Positions 31,159 to 40,501 of a stretch of 64,000 nt of DNA are shown piece by piece (position 1 is the first letter of the stretch; each line of letters starts with the position of its first letter). The translations under genes were made by a program, and so were the position numbers. The notes below the pieces were generated by a model, which saw only the letters and a program-made list of their open reading frames with translations, did not search any database and was not told the DNA's origin. Origin of the DNA: Anthracocystis setariae (Eukaryota > Basidiomycota > Ustilaginomycetes > Ustilaginales > Ustilaginaceae); assembly GCA_928724745.1 (NCBI GenBank), contig CAKMXJ010000016.1, positions 520,001 through 584,000 on the forward strand, in the 5' to 3' direction.

Positions 31159-31653
31159 CGGTTCTATGCACCACTTGTACCAATCGCATCACGATTGCAT
31201 TTGACTTCTTTCCACGACGCTACAAGGTGCCTCTTGGTTCATCCAGCTAGCACACCATGCAAGCCCTGTCATTGTCTTACGCTGGATTTTGTCCCACTCG
31301 TTACTGTGTTATGCATGATTTTTTTTTTGCAGAAACTGAAAGGACGACGGTGCTTGGCCGGTGGAACGCGCACGAGCGATATTCAATCCGTGGCGAGTGA
31401 GTTGAGGGTTGTGCATAACCTCGGCTCTCCACGTTCCATTCCATCCATCTCGTCCTCCTACACCCTCATCGTGTCAGCACACCTTGCGCTCTTGTATGGG
31501 CTGGTACAACATCACATTTCAGGCGTCCTGATGAACAAGACATAGCGCACCACCATATCTTTCAAACTTTCCTCCTCCAGCGAGGTTCATCAACGACAAC
31601 CGAATTGGGCGCACGCTTGACGCACACGTACATCTCACCTAGTGTATCCATGC
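31159..31653. other. Intergenic region VPS2-BTN1
   Basis: 495 bp between same-strand genes. A T9 run lies at about 31320-31328; nothing else stands out. Confidence 0.5.
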
Positions 31654-33261
31654 ATGGTCGAGTCGGTTCCTCTGCGTCTCCTCCCCTCTGGAACTCTACG
31701 CCACTCTCCTGCTGCATCTTATGACGATACAATAGCGGTCGACGAGGAGATGAACTCTACCTTGCCGCGCGCCCGGCGGTTGGCGGCGCAACCACCTATA
31801 CCGCCAAAGAAGAAGCTCACATCCTATCGTCTCAACATCGCTTTCTTTCTCTTCGGCTTGCTTAATAACTCGCTCTACGTCGTCATTCTCACCGCCGCTC
31901 TTGAGCTGCTGCCCACTGGTGTTCCGACCGGGCTAGTTAGCTTTGCCAACATCTTTCCTGCCTTGATCGCCAAAGCTATCTGGCCATACTTGCTCAGGGG
32001 AAACGTGAGGTATACCAAGCGAGTTTGGGCCTGTGCGGCGTTGAGTTTCGTGGGGATGCTGCTGGTCTCGTTCTTCCCCGGACTGGGCATGCGGCTGCTG
32101 GGGATCTCGCTGGCCAGCTTTTCGTCGGGCTTGGGCGAATTGACGTTTTTGCAGTTGAGCACAAGGTACGCTCCCAAAGAGGCCAAAGGTGAGGGGACCA
32201 ACTACGCAGGTGATGCAGTGGGATGGTTTGCCAGTGGGACAGGTGCGGCTGGATTGGTAGGAGCGGCCGCTTGGTGGGTGGTCAGGCCGTTGGGGGTGAA
32301 GAATGGGATGGCGATTTTGAGTGTGCTACCAGGGTTCATGGTGGCAGCATATGTAGTAATCTTGCCCAATGTTGAGGTATTGCTCTTTGGAGGCGAATCT
32401 GGAGCCTCTGCAGCTCAGTATGCGCCGTTGGCGACAGAGGAGGGAGGACGGGCTTCTCAAGAAGTAGATGATACCATGCAAGGCTATGTCGACGAAGACC
32501 TACCGGAGACGAATCCATGCTCGACCGAGAGGGCTGGCGCTGTAGACGGTGACATTCGGGTACGGCTCACTTTTGCCGAGAAGATGGTTCTGCTCCGCCC
32601 AATGCTTCTGCCGTACATTCTTCCGCTCGTCACGGTCTACTTTGCGGAATACACCATCAACCAAGGCGTTGCACCCACGCTGATCTACCCGCTTCCGACG
32701 TCGTCCTCACACCCTCTCTTGGCACTCATCATCAAGAACCTCACCGACTACTATCCACTCTATCAACTCGTCTATCAAACCTTCGTCTTCCTCTCGCGCT
32801 CCTCGATATCTATTTTTCAGCTTCCTGCTATCCCTCGGCATTTGCTTTGGCTTCCTGCTCTGCTTCAGACGGCGTTGCTACTGCTATTGGTCAGTGAGAG
32901 TCTGTATGCATGGTTCCGGGCGAGTATCGCGAGTCCGCTCGTGATCGTCCTGATCTGCGTCGAAGGCTTAGCAGGCGGGGCTGCCTATGTCAGTGTCTTC
33001 TACAGCATCGGCATGGACGAACAACACCACGACAAAAATTCCATCGCTCTGCCTAACGGACAAGAGCCAGAGGCAACAGAGGGGGAGGGACAGGCGTACA
33101 TGCTCGCCAAAAAGGCACAAGAACATGAATTCAGAATAGGTTGCGTTGGCTTCGGTGATAGTCTAGGCATCTTGGTCGCCAGTATCATCAGCATGCCCTT
33201 GCAGCTTGGCCTGTGCAACTCTCAAGTCAAGGCCGGAAGAGACTTGTGTAAGCAGACATAG
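31654..33261 (+). CDS. BTN1: Battenin/CLN3 family vacuolar membrane protein (Btn1)
   Basis: 535 aa from ATG 31654; the frame opens four codons earlier at a GTG. After a polar N-terminus, LNIAFFLFGLLNNSLYVVILTAALELL is the CLN3 signature span, followed by about ten more hydrophobic segments (for example GELTFLQLSTRY and YFAEYTINQGVAPTLIYPL, both family hallmarks). A hydrophilic loop of about 70 residues sits mid-protein. CLN3/Btn1 resides in the vacuole or late endosome and affects luminal pH and basic amino-acid and glycerophosphodiester handling. Human CLN3 loss causes juvenile Batten disease. Confidence 0.92.
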   Translation: MVESVPLRLLPSGTLRHSPAASYDDTIAVDEEMNSTLPRARRLAAQPPIPPKKKLTSYRLNIAFFLFGLLNNSLYVVILTAALELLPTGVPTGLVSFANIFPALIAKAIWPYLLRGNVRYTKRVWACAALSFVGMLLVSFFPGLGMRLLGISLASFSSGLGELTFLQLSTRYAPKEAKGEGTNYAGDAVGWFASGTGAAGLVGAAAWWVVRPLGVKNGMAILSVLPGFMVAAYVVILPNVEVLLFGGESGASAAQYAPLATEEGGRASQEVDDTMQGYVDEDLPETNPCSTERAGAVDGDIRVRLTFAEKMVLLRPMLLPYILPLVTVYFAEYTINQGVAPTLIYPLPTSSSHPLLALIIKNLTDYYPLYQLVYQTFVFLSRSSISIFQLPAIPRHLLWLPALLQTALLLLLVSESLYAWFRASIASPLVIVLICVEGLAGGAAYVSVFYSIGMDEQHHDKNSIALPNGQEPEATEGEGQAYMLAKKAQEHEFRIGCVGFGDSLGILVASIISMPLQLGLCNSQVKAGRDLCKQT

Positions 33262-33446
33262 ACAACATCACTCTCAAAGAATGGTACAGCTATCCACCTC
33301 CTCCGCTTGGACTGTACAAGATCCTTGTGGCTGACAGAAGGATGAAAAGAGACTCGAGTGAGAGAAATCGTGAAATCAACAGTTTGTGATGACCCATTTT
33401 TGTGAAACAAACATAAAATCCACCGTGACTCTGTACAATGCTCATG

Positions 33447-33544
33447 GGCCCTATAGCTCAGCGGTAGAGCGTCGGCTTCCAGCGCTCTATAGGTGGAAAC
33501 TTGGAAAATTCCGAAGGTCATCCGTTCAAATCGGGTTGGGGTCA
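33447..33544 (+). tRNA. tRNA-Trp (CCA) with intron
   Basis: Acceptor GGCCCTA/TGGGGTC with discriminator A, D stem GCTC/GAGC, T arm ATCCG-TTCAAAT-CGGGT. Anticodon CCA is at 33479-33481, with an intron of about 26 nt (33483-33508) after position 37. The intron contains TTGGAA, which can pair with TTCCA around the anticodon, as in yeast tRNA-Trp precursors. The anticodon stem TCGGC/TCCGA has one C-U mismatch at 31/39. A shifted reading would give Gly-TCC but leaves no nucleotide 26. Oligo-T follows at 33549. Confidence 0.8.
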
Positions 33545-33762
33545 GCTATTTTTTTCCTTTTCCTCCTTGACATGCTTTTTCTCATGGGTTTTTAGTCCTG
33601 CTCGATTGCTTTTGCAGCCAATGAGGTTGACTGGAGACAAAGACAAATGGTATTCAATAGATACAAGCTAGCCGATACATGTCTGAGGATAGAGCGAAGA
33701 CACTTGATGCAGAGTTGAGAAAGGTGGTAAGCAATGCAAAAACTGTGAATAGATGCTCGTAT

Positions 33763-36700
33763 TTAGGCGAATTGACTCTTTCGCATCAAATTGCGACGGA
33801 CTCTCCTCTTGTCAGCACCGAGTTGCATCGGGCCGTCACTGGCAGAGGCAGGTTGACCTCTCTTTCCCTTGCCTGCGCGTAGAGGAGCAGCGGCGGCATG
33901 CGGCCATTCGAGGTAAGGCACCTTGCTCCTCGGCATTCCAGCGAGCAACGGCTGGGCCGAGACATTACCTTTGCCATCTGCAGATGCGGACTCAGCAGAG
34001 GCGGGCGGGACATCGAGTCGACTTTCGCGCGCTTCCTTGATTGTTTCGAAGTCGAGCGAGGCCCAAACAGGCAAATCCAACGCACCTTTGACGAGACCGA
34101 TGCGTTGATCAGGGAAGGCTTCTTGGATGAATGCCGGGTCGAGAGGCGTGAGCAGATGAATCTGACCTGCGGCAACATCGATGGAGCGCACGATACCAAG
34201 ACCAATGCAATGTGTAGACAGACCGCGTTCTGCATCCTGTGTAGCACGGTCAAAAGCGGCCTTCCAAGGATTCGTGGCATGCTCAGACTCTGCATCGTTT
34301 CGATCCTTGTCATCAGAGACCACGATGGCCACAATGGACGAGTTGAGAGCCATGAGCTTGAAACCGTCAGTCACGGACGAACCAAGAGGCAGGACCCGGA
34401 GTCCAGCTCTGAGGCCCTCGCGAACATCGACCACAAGTGGTCTGCGATGTACTAGAGGCTCGCCAAAGTCCCATGATCCCCGCGTTGCCGGACTTCCTTC
34501 GCCAACCCCCGCGAGAGACAGCTGCTGGGCATACAAGTAGCTCATGATGTTGAGCAGACGAGCTTCCGCCGGTGCAAGCTTGGAGCCCACATCGGTGATG
34601 TAACGAGGAGGAGTTGCGCCTCCGTCTCCCGGTCCGCGATGGTCGCCTTGGTCGGTCGATGCACCATTGGCTAGGCTAAATCTGTGGTTGCCATCTCGCT
34701 GGCCAAAAGTGCCTTGTACGAACTCCAACTGCGAGACACTCTCCAAGGTCACGATCTCGGGACCGCCAGCGAGGATCGCCCCATCGACATCCAGCCAAGG
34801 CATTCCGCGCGAAGGACCAGGAACTGGCTCTGATGCGTTTCGAGAAATGACTTCGAAGATGTGAGTTGGTCGTAGCAGAGGTTCCAGTCGTGCAGCAAGA
34901 TCGGCACCGAGACCTTTGATCCAACCTTGCGTGTTGACGACGAGAGGTACTCGGTGCTGGGTTTCCGAAGCAGATGCGCCCGCCTGACCGGGCTGAATCC
35001 CTGAACGAAAGAATTCGATGAGATCTTGGACCGCCGCAACGTAGCTCTCGGGGTCGTCCCTGGGCGATACATCACCGATGAAGTGGGCACGAGCAGGTAC
35101 ACGTGGCTGACACCAACCCGGACCAAGCTTGACGCAAGTAGCGGTAGACTGACTATCCGGAGCATCTACAGCCATCACCGGAACATCCTCGCCATCAATA
35201 TCCCTGTCAAGGCGAGTAGATGAGGGCACCGTATCTCCGAGACCGAAGATGTGCAGTGCCACCATACCTGGCGGTCCAAAGTCGCTCTGACCAAGGTCAA
35301 GTTCGAGGTAGGCGACTTTGCCTCCAATCGTGCGGCCAAGGGAGAGCAAGCGTTCGAGAGCCATACGGCTGAGGGTACTCTTGCCCACTTTTCTACTGCC
35401 GCGGATCAAAGCGACCACGGACTCTTCCTGCGGATGCTGCGCAGCAGACAGAGCCGAGTCCGAGAGACGATGGAGGGCATTTTGCCATTGATGCGGAATG
35501 TAAGTGGCACTGAGACCAGCGGTGGCCCAAAGGCCATCGGGTGTCAGGTTCTTTTCGACCTTGCTCAGCTCTGCAAGGCGTGGGGCGAGCAGTACCTTGA
35601 TGGTGGAAAGCTGATGCACTTTTCTGAGCTCGAGGCTGGGAGGAAGCGAAAAAGGCGTCGCAAGGCCACCCAGAGGGCATGCTTGACCGAGAGCAGTGAT
35701 AGGTGATGAGAGAGGACTAACTTTGACGATGGTGTCAAAGTCTTGGGCAAGTAGTTCTTTCGCAGCTGGGTCTTCGCCCTCAGCATCTTTCAGCAACGCA
35801 TCCGGGTGATCGGCATGACCCGGGAACTGGCCGACAGAGACTGCTTTGAGAACCGGCAAAGGATTGCAGATGGGAGCATATATGTCGGCGGACTGAAATC
35901 CATGAGTGGAAGCCGAGACAACAGCGCCGCCGATCTGAGCACAGCCTCGCAGCACCCGAACGTGACCGACGCCCAGGAACACGAGGGTTTCGTTGCATCG
36001 TAGACCGAAGTAAAGTGCCTCCCTGTCCCGCTTGCGCTTGTTATCCTTGACAATCATATTTGGTGCAGATCCATCGAGGACGCAGTCGAAGCGTGCATAA
36101 GGGATGGCATCCCAGACAGCTTCTTCTGTGACACGAGGTTCGTGATCTTCGATGTCCAGCATGCTTTCCGGGACATCGTCATCGACATTGATTGTTGCTG
36201 GCGAAGAGGTCACTGTGCGCGGTTCCTTACGACCGTTGGCCTTGCCGCTCAGCTTGGCCTTAGCCCCCTTGTTAGGACTGGCTCTGTGCGTCTGCTTGTG
36301 TGCGACCGTATGCTCCTCTTCATCCTCATGCTCTTGGCTAGAAGAGTCGTCAGCAATATGTTCCGACCCAGAAGATTCAGCATTGTCGTCGACAGAGGCA
36401 GCTTCGTCCGATGCCTCATCATCGTCAGCGAACGCCAAGAAACCGGTCTCTCTATCTTCGACGGGCATGCTCGAGGCGACCGAAGAAGTGGCAGCCTTGG
36501 CTTTCTGCTTTCGAGCCTTCTCCTCGCTTGCAAAGTAGCGCTTTGCAGCCTTGTTCCTCTTCTCGTCTCTCTTCTGGTCTGGAGTTTGCAGCCATGATTG
36601 TCGTCTGGGTGGACCTGAGTCGTCGATGCTCTGTAGTGTTGCCTTTGGCTTGGCGCGTGTGGCCTTCTTCGGCTTCTCCGCTGAGGCTGGCTCATTTGCA

Positions 36701-37488
36701 GTGTGCTTGGTCGGGGTTTTGCGGGCAGTAGGGCGTTTAGGTGGGGTGTTCTCTGTTGTAGTAGACGTTTCAACCTCTTTGATGGCAACCTTGCGAGCTT
36801 TGACGGGAGTCTGGTTCTTGGCGGGTCGTACTCGCTTCTTGGGTGGTGGGCGCTCATCCTCTGACATCTCGTGTTCGGACACGCCTTGAGCCGTTGCTTC
36901 TCCAAGGCGGATTTCATCGATGATACTCTGCAGACCCCGCTCGAAGTCTGAATCGTCTTCACCCGAAGTCAAAGCTCTTGGCGACTTGCGCTTCTTGCTG
37001 GAAGATGCGGGTGTGGACGACGAAGACGCTGCGGCTTTCGCGCCACGACGACCGGGTGTGGTACGAGAGGGGCTGGCTTGGGTAGCTTGCGTGGACTTTG
37101 ACGGAGACTTCGATTTGACAGTGCTTAGTCTGGCATCGCTTGCGTTGGAAGTACGCGAGGATCTTGATGCGGTAATGGAGGTGGAGTATTCAAGTGTTTG
37201 CGACAAGCGGCGTGATCGTCCCGAAGAGGGTTCGGTTGCCGAGGAGCGGATGTCTGCTTGCAAAGTGACCGCCTGAGATGCCGTGGGCAAAGGAAGAACG
37301 ACCTCGACACCTGCGTCGTCGCTCTCTTCGTATTGAGGTTCGTTTCGACTCGAAGATGCCCTGCGTGTAGATCTTGAAGCGGACGCAGAGGCCCTCGCAG
37401 CCGCAGCCGCAGCCGCAGCTTGCGCATCAGCCTGCTGACGAGCCTTGCGAGCAGCTACAGCGCTCATTGGCTGTTTCGATGTTGCCAT
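33763..37488 (-). CDS. GRC3: Polynucleotide 5'-hydroxyl kinase Grc3 (NOL9-like)
   Basis: 1241 aa, single exon, ATG at 37488. About 450 N-terminal residues are disordered: an Ala-rich start, long Lys/Arg/Ser tracts and acidic patches, suggesting nucleolar targeting. The catalytic part carries a Walker A loop (GSRKVGKST, about residue 697), a Clp1/Grc3-family segment AYLELDLGQSDFGPPG, FIGDVSPRDDP, and VVNTQGWIKGLG. Grc3/NOL9 phosphorylates the 5'-OH made by Las1 cleavage in ITS2 and is needed for 25S rRNA maturation. Yeast Grc3 is about half this length, the excess being mostly N-terminal. It is divergent from GCD6. Confidence 0.92.
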   Translation of the reverse strand: MATSKQPMSAVAARKARQQADAQAAAAAAAARASASASRSTRRASSSRNEPQYEESDDAGVEVVLPLPTASQAVTLQADIRSSATEPSSGRSRRLSQTLEYSTSITASRSSRTSNASDARLSTVKSKSPSKSTQATQASPSRTTPGRRGAKAAASSSSTPASSSKKRKSPRALTSGEDDSDFERGLQSIIDEIRLGEATAQGVSEHEMSEDERPPPKKRVRPAKNQTPVKARKVAIKEVETSTTTENTPPKRPTARKTPTKHTANEPASAEKPKKATRAKPKATLQSIDDSGPPRRQSWLQTPDQKRDEKRNKAAKRYFASEEKARKQKAKAATSSVASSMPVEDRETGFLAFADDDEASDEAASVDDNAESSGSEHIADDSSSQEHEDEEEHTVAHKQTHRASPNKGAKAKLSGKANGRKEPRTVTSSPATINVDDDVPESMLDIEDHEPRVTEEAVWDAIPYARFDCVLDGSAPNMIVKDNKRKRDREALYFGLRCNETLVFLGVGHVRVLRGCAQIGGAVVSASTHGFQSADIYAPICNPLPVLKAVSVGQFPGHADHPDALLKDAEGEDPAAKELLAQDFDTIVKVSPLSSPITALGQACPLGGLATPFSLPPSLELRKVHQLSTIKVLLAPRLAELSKVEKNLTPDGLWATAGLSATYIPHQWQNALHRLSDSALSAAQHPQEESVVALIRGSRKVGKSTLSRMALERLLSLGRTIGGKVAYLELDLGQSDFGPPGMVALHIFGLGDTVPSSTRLDRDIDGEDVPVMAVDAPDSQSTATCVKLGPGWCQPRVPARAHFIGDVSPRDDPESYVAAVQDLIEFFRSGIQPGQAGASASETQHRVPLVVNTQGWIKGLGADLAARLEPLLRPTHIFEVISRNASEPVPGPSRGMPWLDVDGAILAGGPEIVTLESVSQLEFVQGTFGQRDGNHRFSLANGASTDQGDHRGPGDGGATPPRYITDVGSKLAPAEARLLNIMSYLYAQQLSLAGVGEGSPATRGSWDFGEPLVHRRPLVVDVREGLRAGLRVLPLGSSVTDGFKLMALNSSIVAIVVSDDKDRNDAESEHATNPWKAAFDRATQDAERGLSTHCIGLGIVRSIDVAAGQIHLLTPLDPAFIQEAFPDQRIGLVKGALDLPVWASLDFETIKEARESRLDVPPASAESASADGKGNVSAQPLLAGMPRSKVPYLEWPHAAAAPLRAGKGKRGQPASASDGPMQLGADKRRVRRNLMRKSQFA

Positions 37489-37930
37489 CGTGGCTGGATT
37501 CCGATCGCAGCAATCCCAGCTGTTGACTGAGCGTATATGTACTTACGCTCGGAAGGCAAGAGATGGACGCAGGAAGTCAGGACGGAGAAAGAGAAGGATG
37601 ACACATGATACCTCTCTGTCTCGGCCACTGGTCACTGACCTGCGCCTTTAGGCTGAGCAGCAAATGCGAAAAGGGGTCCAGCTTTCGCAAAGTGCGCACA
37701 TTCTTCCAAAAAATCCAAAAAAAAAAAAAATTAAAAAAAATTGGTAACGCAGAGTGGAGAGCTCTGAAGCGCAAGGGCGAACATCACGTGTCCGAATTGC
37801 GCATGCTTGAGCGCCATGGCTCTGGAAATCACAAAGCTTTGTGGATATCGGCTTGTGCCGACGTCTTTCGCTATCACACTTTCCCACTTCCTGTTGCTCT
37901 TCACCTTGCTCTCAAGTCGCTTTCGCTCCG
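37489..37930. promoter_or_regulatory. Divergent GRC3/GCD6 promoter with A-rich tract
   Basis: 442 bp between the two start codons, with an A-rich stretch at 37708-37740 (A14 then A8). Poly(dA:dT) tracts commonly exclude nucleosomes in fungal promoters, so a role in both genes is plausible. Confidence 0.6.
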
Positions 37931-40348
37931 ATGCCGCCAAAGTCACAATCAAAAGGCGGTGTCAAGGCCGGAAATGCCGCATCGTCCAAGCCCAAGTCGC
38001 AACAGAACAAGGAGGAGGATCTGCAGCGCGAACCACTGCAGGCTGTCGTGCTCGCGGATGCCTTCTCCAAGCGTCTCGACCCGCTCACTACGGACACATT
38101 ACCATGTCTCCTCCCGCTTTGCAATGTACCGTTGCTCGATTGGACGCTCGAGAACCTCGCTCTGGCCGAAGTGGAGGAAATCTTTATCCTGTCCAGCCGT
38201 CACACGGACTTGATCAAAAAGCACCTTGCCACCTCGCCAACCCGATACTCGCTCCCCAAAATCACAGTGATCGCCACTCCAGATGCTCAATCTCTCGGCG
38301 ATGTCATGCGCGAACTTGACAGCAAGCAGATCATCCGCTCCGACTTCATCTTGATCCATGCCGATTCGGTCGCCAGCATGGATCTCTCCAGCATCGTCGA
38401 TGCGCACAAACGTCGTAGGAAAAAGGACAAGGATGCCATCATGACCATCTGCACTATGCCTGTCGGTAAACGCAGCAGGATTCGTACACCAGGCAATCTC
38501 TCTCTCTTCTTTGTCGAGCCTCACACTTCGCAGCTCGTCCACTATGCGCCAGTGCGAGCTGCACCCAGACTTAGAAGCACCACCCTTCCGCTCGAAGTGT
38601 TTGATCAAGATGCCGCCGCCACCACAAATAGCCTCTCACGTGGTGCCGAAATTGACGTTCGAAACGATCTCGTCGACTGCGGTATCGACATCTGCTCGGC
38701 CGATGTGCCCCCTCTCTTCTCTGAGAATTTCGATTACCAGACTCTTCGTCACGACTTTGTTCTTGGTATCCTTACTTCCGACTTGCTCGACAGCAAGATC
38801 TTTGTTCACATCGCACCCACTGGTCCACCCGCCTCGGCAGTTCAGATTGCCAGCTCATCCTTCCCTGAGACGGTTGGCACTTCCACATATGGAAGGGGTT
38901 ATGCTGCTCGTGTCAAGTCGCCTGCCGACTACGATGCTATCACCAGGGATGTCATTGGACAGTGGACCTATCCTCTCGGCCCTGCAGGCTATCTTCCAGG
39001 TGGACAACGCTACAGTCCACGATCCGGCCTTCGCTTCCTCGGTGACAATGTTGTGCTCAGCCGCACTTGCCAGCTTGGCACCCGCACGCTTATCGGCTGC
39101 CAGTCCGAGATCGGCGACAAAGTTTCCCTCCAACGGTCTGTCCTTGGCTCTTCTGTTAAGGTGGGCAGCGCTACCTCGATTTCCGGATCGTACATCTGGG
39201 CCAATACTTCCATCGGCGCAGGCTGCACGATCGAGCGCAGCATCATTGGCCAGAATGTTCAAATCCTCGACGGTGTCAAGATCAACAAGGGCTGCGTCAT
39301 CGCCCAAGGCTGCATCGTGGGCCCCAATGTTGAGCTCCCCGCTTTCACCAGGGCTGGTAGCAAAAAGTATCGGTCCGATTTTGATTTCGATAGCGACAGC
39401 GACGATGAGCAGGATCAATCCGCCCAATCGTCCAACAAAGACGCCTGTTCCAAGGAGCTCGGAGCCAACGGCGTCGGTTTCCTCTGGCCGGCGTTGGGCG
39501 AGAGACCCAGCAGGGAGGAGGAACTGGATTCGGAAGCCTCCGAAGAAGAGGACGATGAGGTAGACGAGATCGAGCGGTCGCACAACTTGCGACTCATGCG
39601 ACTTGGTGCCGACTTGGAAGACATGCAGCTTTCTGATTCGCTCTCGGACGTCTCGTCAGTGGGAGTTGGCCGTGACTCAGATGACCAAGATGATGACGAG
39701 AACTCTGACGGAACCGACGATTCCATGTCGGACGAGGACGATGAGGATGGGCTTGGCAGCTCCATGATGCTTTCCATCGGTGACGGCGAGACCAACGTAG
39801 AAAAGCAGGCTGCTGTCAAGCGTCTCGACGAGTTTCGCACCGAAGCCACCGCCTCATTGGAGCGTGCATTTGAAGAGAACCACACCGTTGACGACGCAGC
39901 CATTGAACTCAAGACCCTCCGTATGGCCTCCAACGTGCCACTCAAGGAAGTCCGCAAGACTGTCATTGGCTTCATTCTCAACAAATGCGAGCCGGACCAG
40001 CCAAAGGATATGCTCAAGGTCCTCGACAAGTGGTGTCCGCTCATCTCGGTGGTTGCTGTCGATGACCAGATCGAGGCGCTCGCGACAGTACAGAACTTCT
40101 GTGCTACCCACGCAAAGTACTACAAGATTTTCATCCCGCTGCTCAAGAAGTTCTACAACGACGATGTGATCTTGGAGGAGAATATCGTCAACTGGTGGAA
40201 GAGTCCGCTCAGTCGTCAGACTGACGACGAGATCGGGGGTGAGAAGAATCTGGCACTAAGGAAGGCAGCCGAGGAGGTGATCCGATACATTCTCGAGAGC
40301 CAGGAAAGCTCGGATGAGGACGAAGACGAAGACGAAGACTCAGATTGA
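37931..40348 (+). CDS. GCD6: Translation initiation factor eIF2B epsilon subunit
   Basis: 805 aa from ATG 37931 (MPPKSQSKGG). The upstream extension starts at GTG and is dropped. The N-terminal nucleotidyl-transferase-like domain begins at about residue 36 (LQAVVLADAFSKRLDPLT). Hexapeptide left-handed beta-helix repeats follow at about 370-480 (SISGSYIWANTSIGAGCTIERSI). Next come a very acidic linker and a C-terminal W2/HEAT domain (about 640-800) with the aromatic/acidic boxes and a terminal DEDEDEDED run. This subunit catalyses GDP-GTP exchange on eIF2 and is the target of eIF2-alpha-P control. Full length. Confidence 0.95.
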   Translation: MPPKSQSKGGVKAGNAASSKPKSQQNKEEDLQREPLQAVVLADAFSKRLDPLTTDTLPCLLPLCNVPLLDWTLENLALAEVEEIFILSSRHTDLIKKHLATSPTRYSLPKITVIATPDAQSLGDVMRELDSKQIIRSDFILIHADSVASMDLSSIVDAHKRRRKKDKDAIMTICTMPVGKRSRIRTPGNLSLFFVEPHTSQLVHYAPVRAAPRLRSTTLPLEVFDQDAAATTNSLSRGAEIDVRNDLVDCGIDICSADVPPLFSENFDYQTLRHDFVLGILTSDLLDSKIFVHIAPTGPPASAVQIASSSFPETVGTSTYGRGYAARVKSPADYDAITRDVIGQWTYPLGPAGYLPGGQRYSPRSGLRFLGDNVVLSRTCQLGTRTLIGCQSEIGDKVSLQRSVLGSSVKVGSATSISGSYIWANTSIGAGCTIERSIIGQNVQILDGVKINKGCVIAQGCIVGPNVELPAFTRAGSKKYRSDFDFDSDSDDEQDQSAQSSNKDACSKELGANGVGFLWPALGERPSREEELDSEASEEEDDEVDEIERSHNLRLMRLGADLEDMQLSDSLSDVSSVGVGRDSDDQDDDENSDGTDDSMSDEDDEDGLGSSMMLSIGDGETNVEKQAAVKRLDEFRTEATASLERAFEENHTVDDAAIELKTLRMASNVPLKEVRKTVIGFILNKCEPDQPKDMLKVLDKWCPLISVVAVDDQIEALATVQNFCATHAKYYKIFIPLLKKFYNDDVILEENIVNWWKSPLSRQTDDEIGGEKNLALRKAAEEVIRYILESQESSDEDEDEDEDSD

Positions 40349-40501
40349 CGGATGTACAATACAGCCTCGATTGCAATGTTGTTCACACATGCGTTTCGAT
40401 GGTGTGACGCGAGTGAGCGATTCGATGCTGCGAAGAGGTCAGTGGGTTTCTGACGATGATCATTGCATTTGCGAAACAGTAACAGTGATTGGAAAGAAGG
40501 A

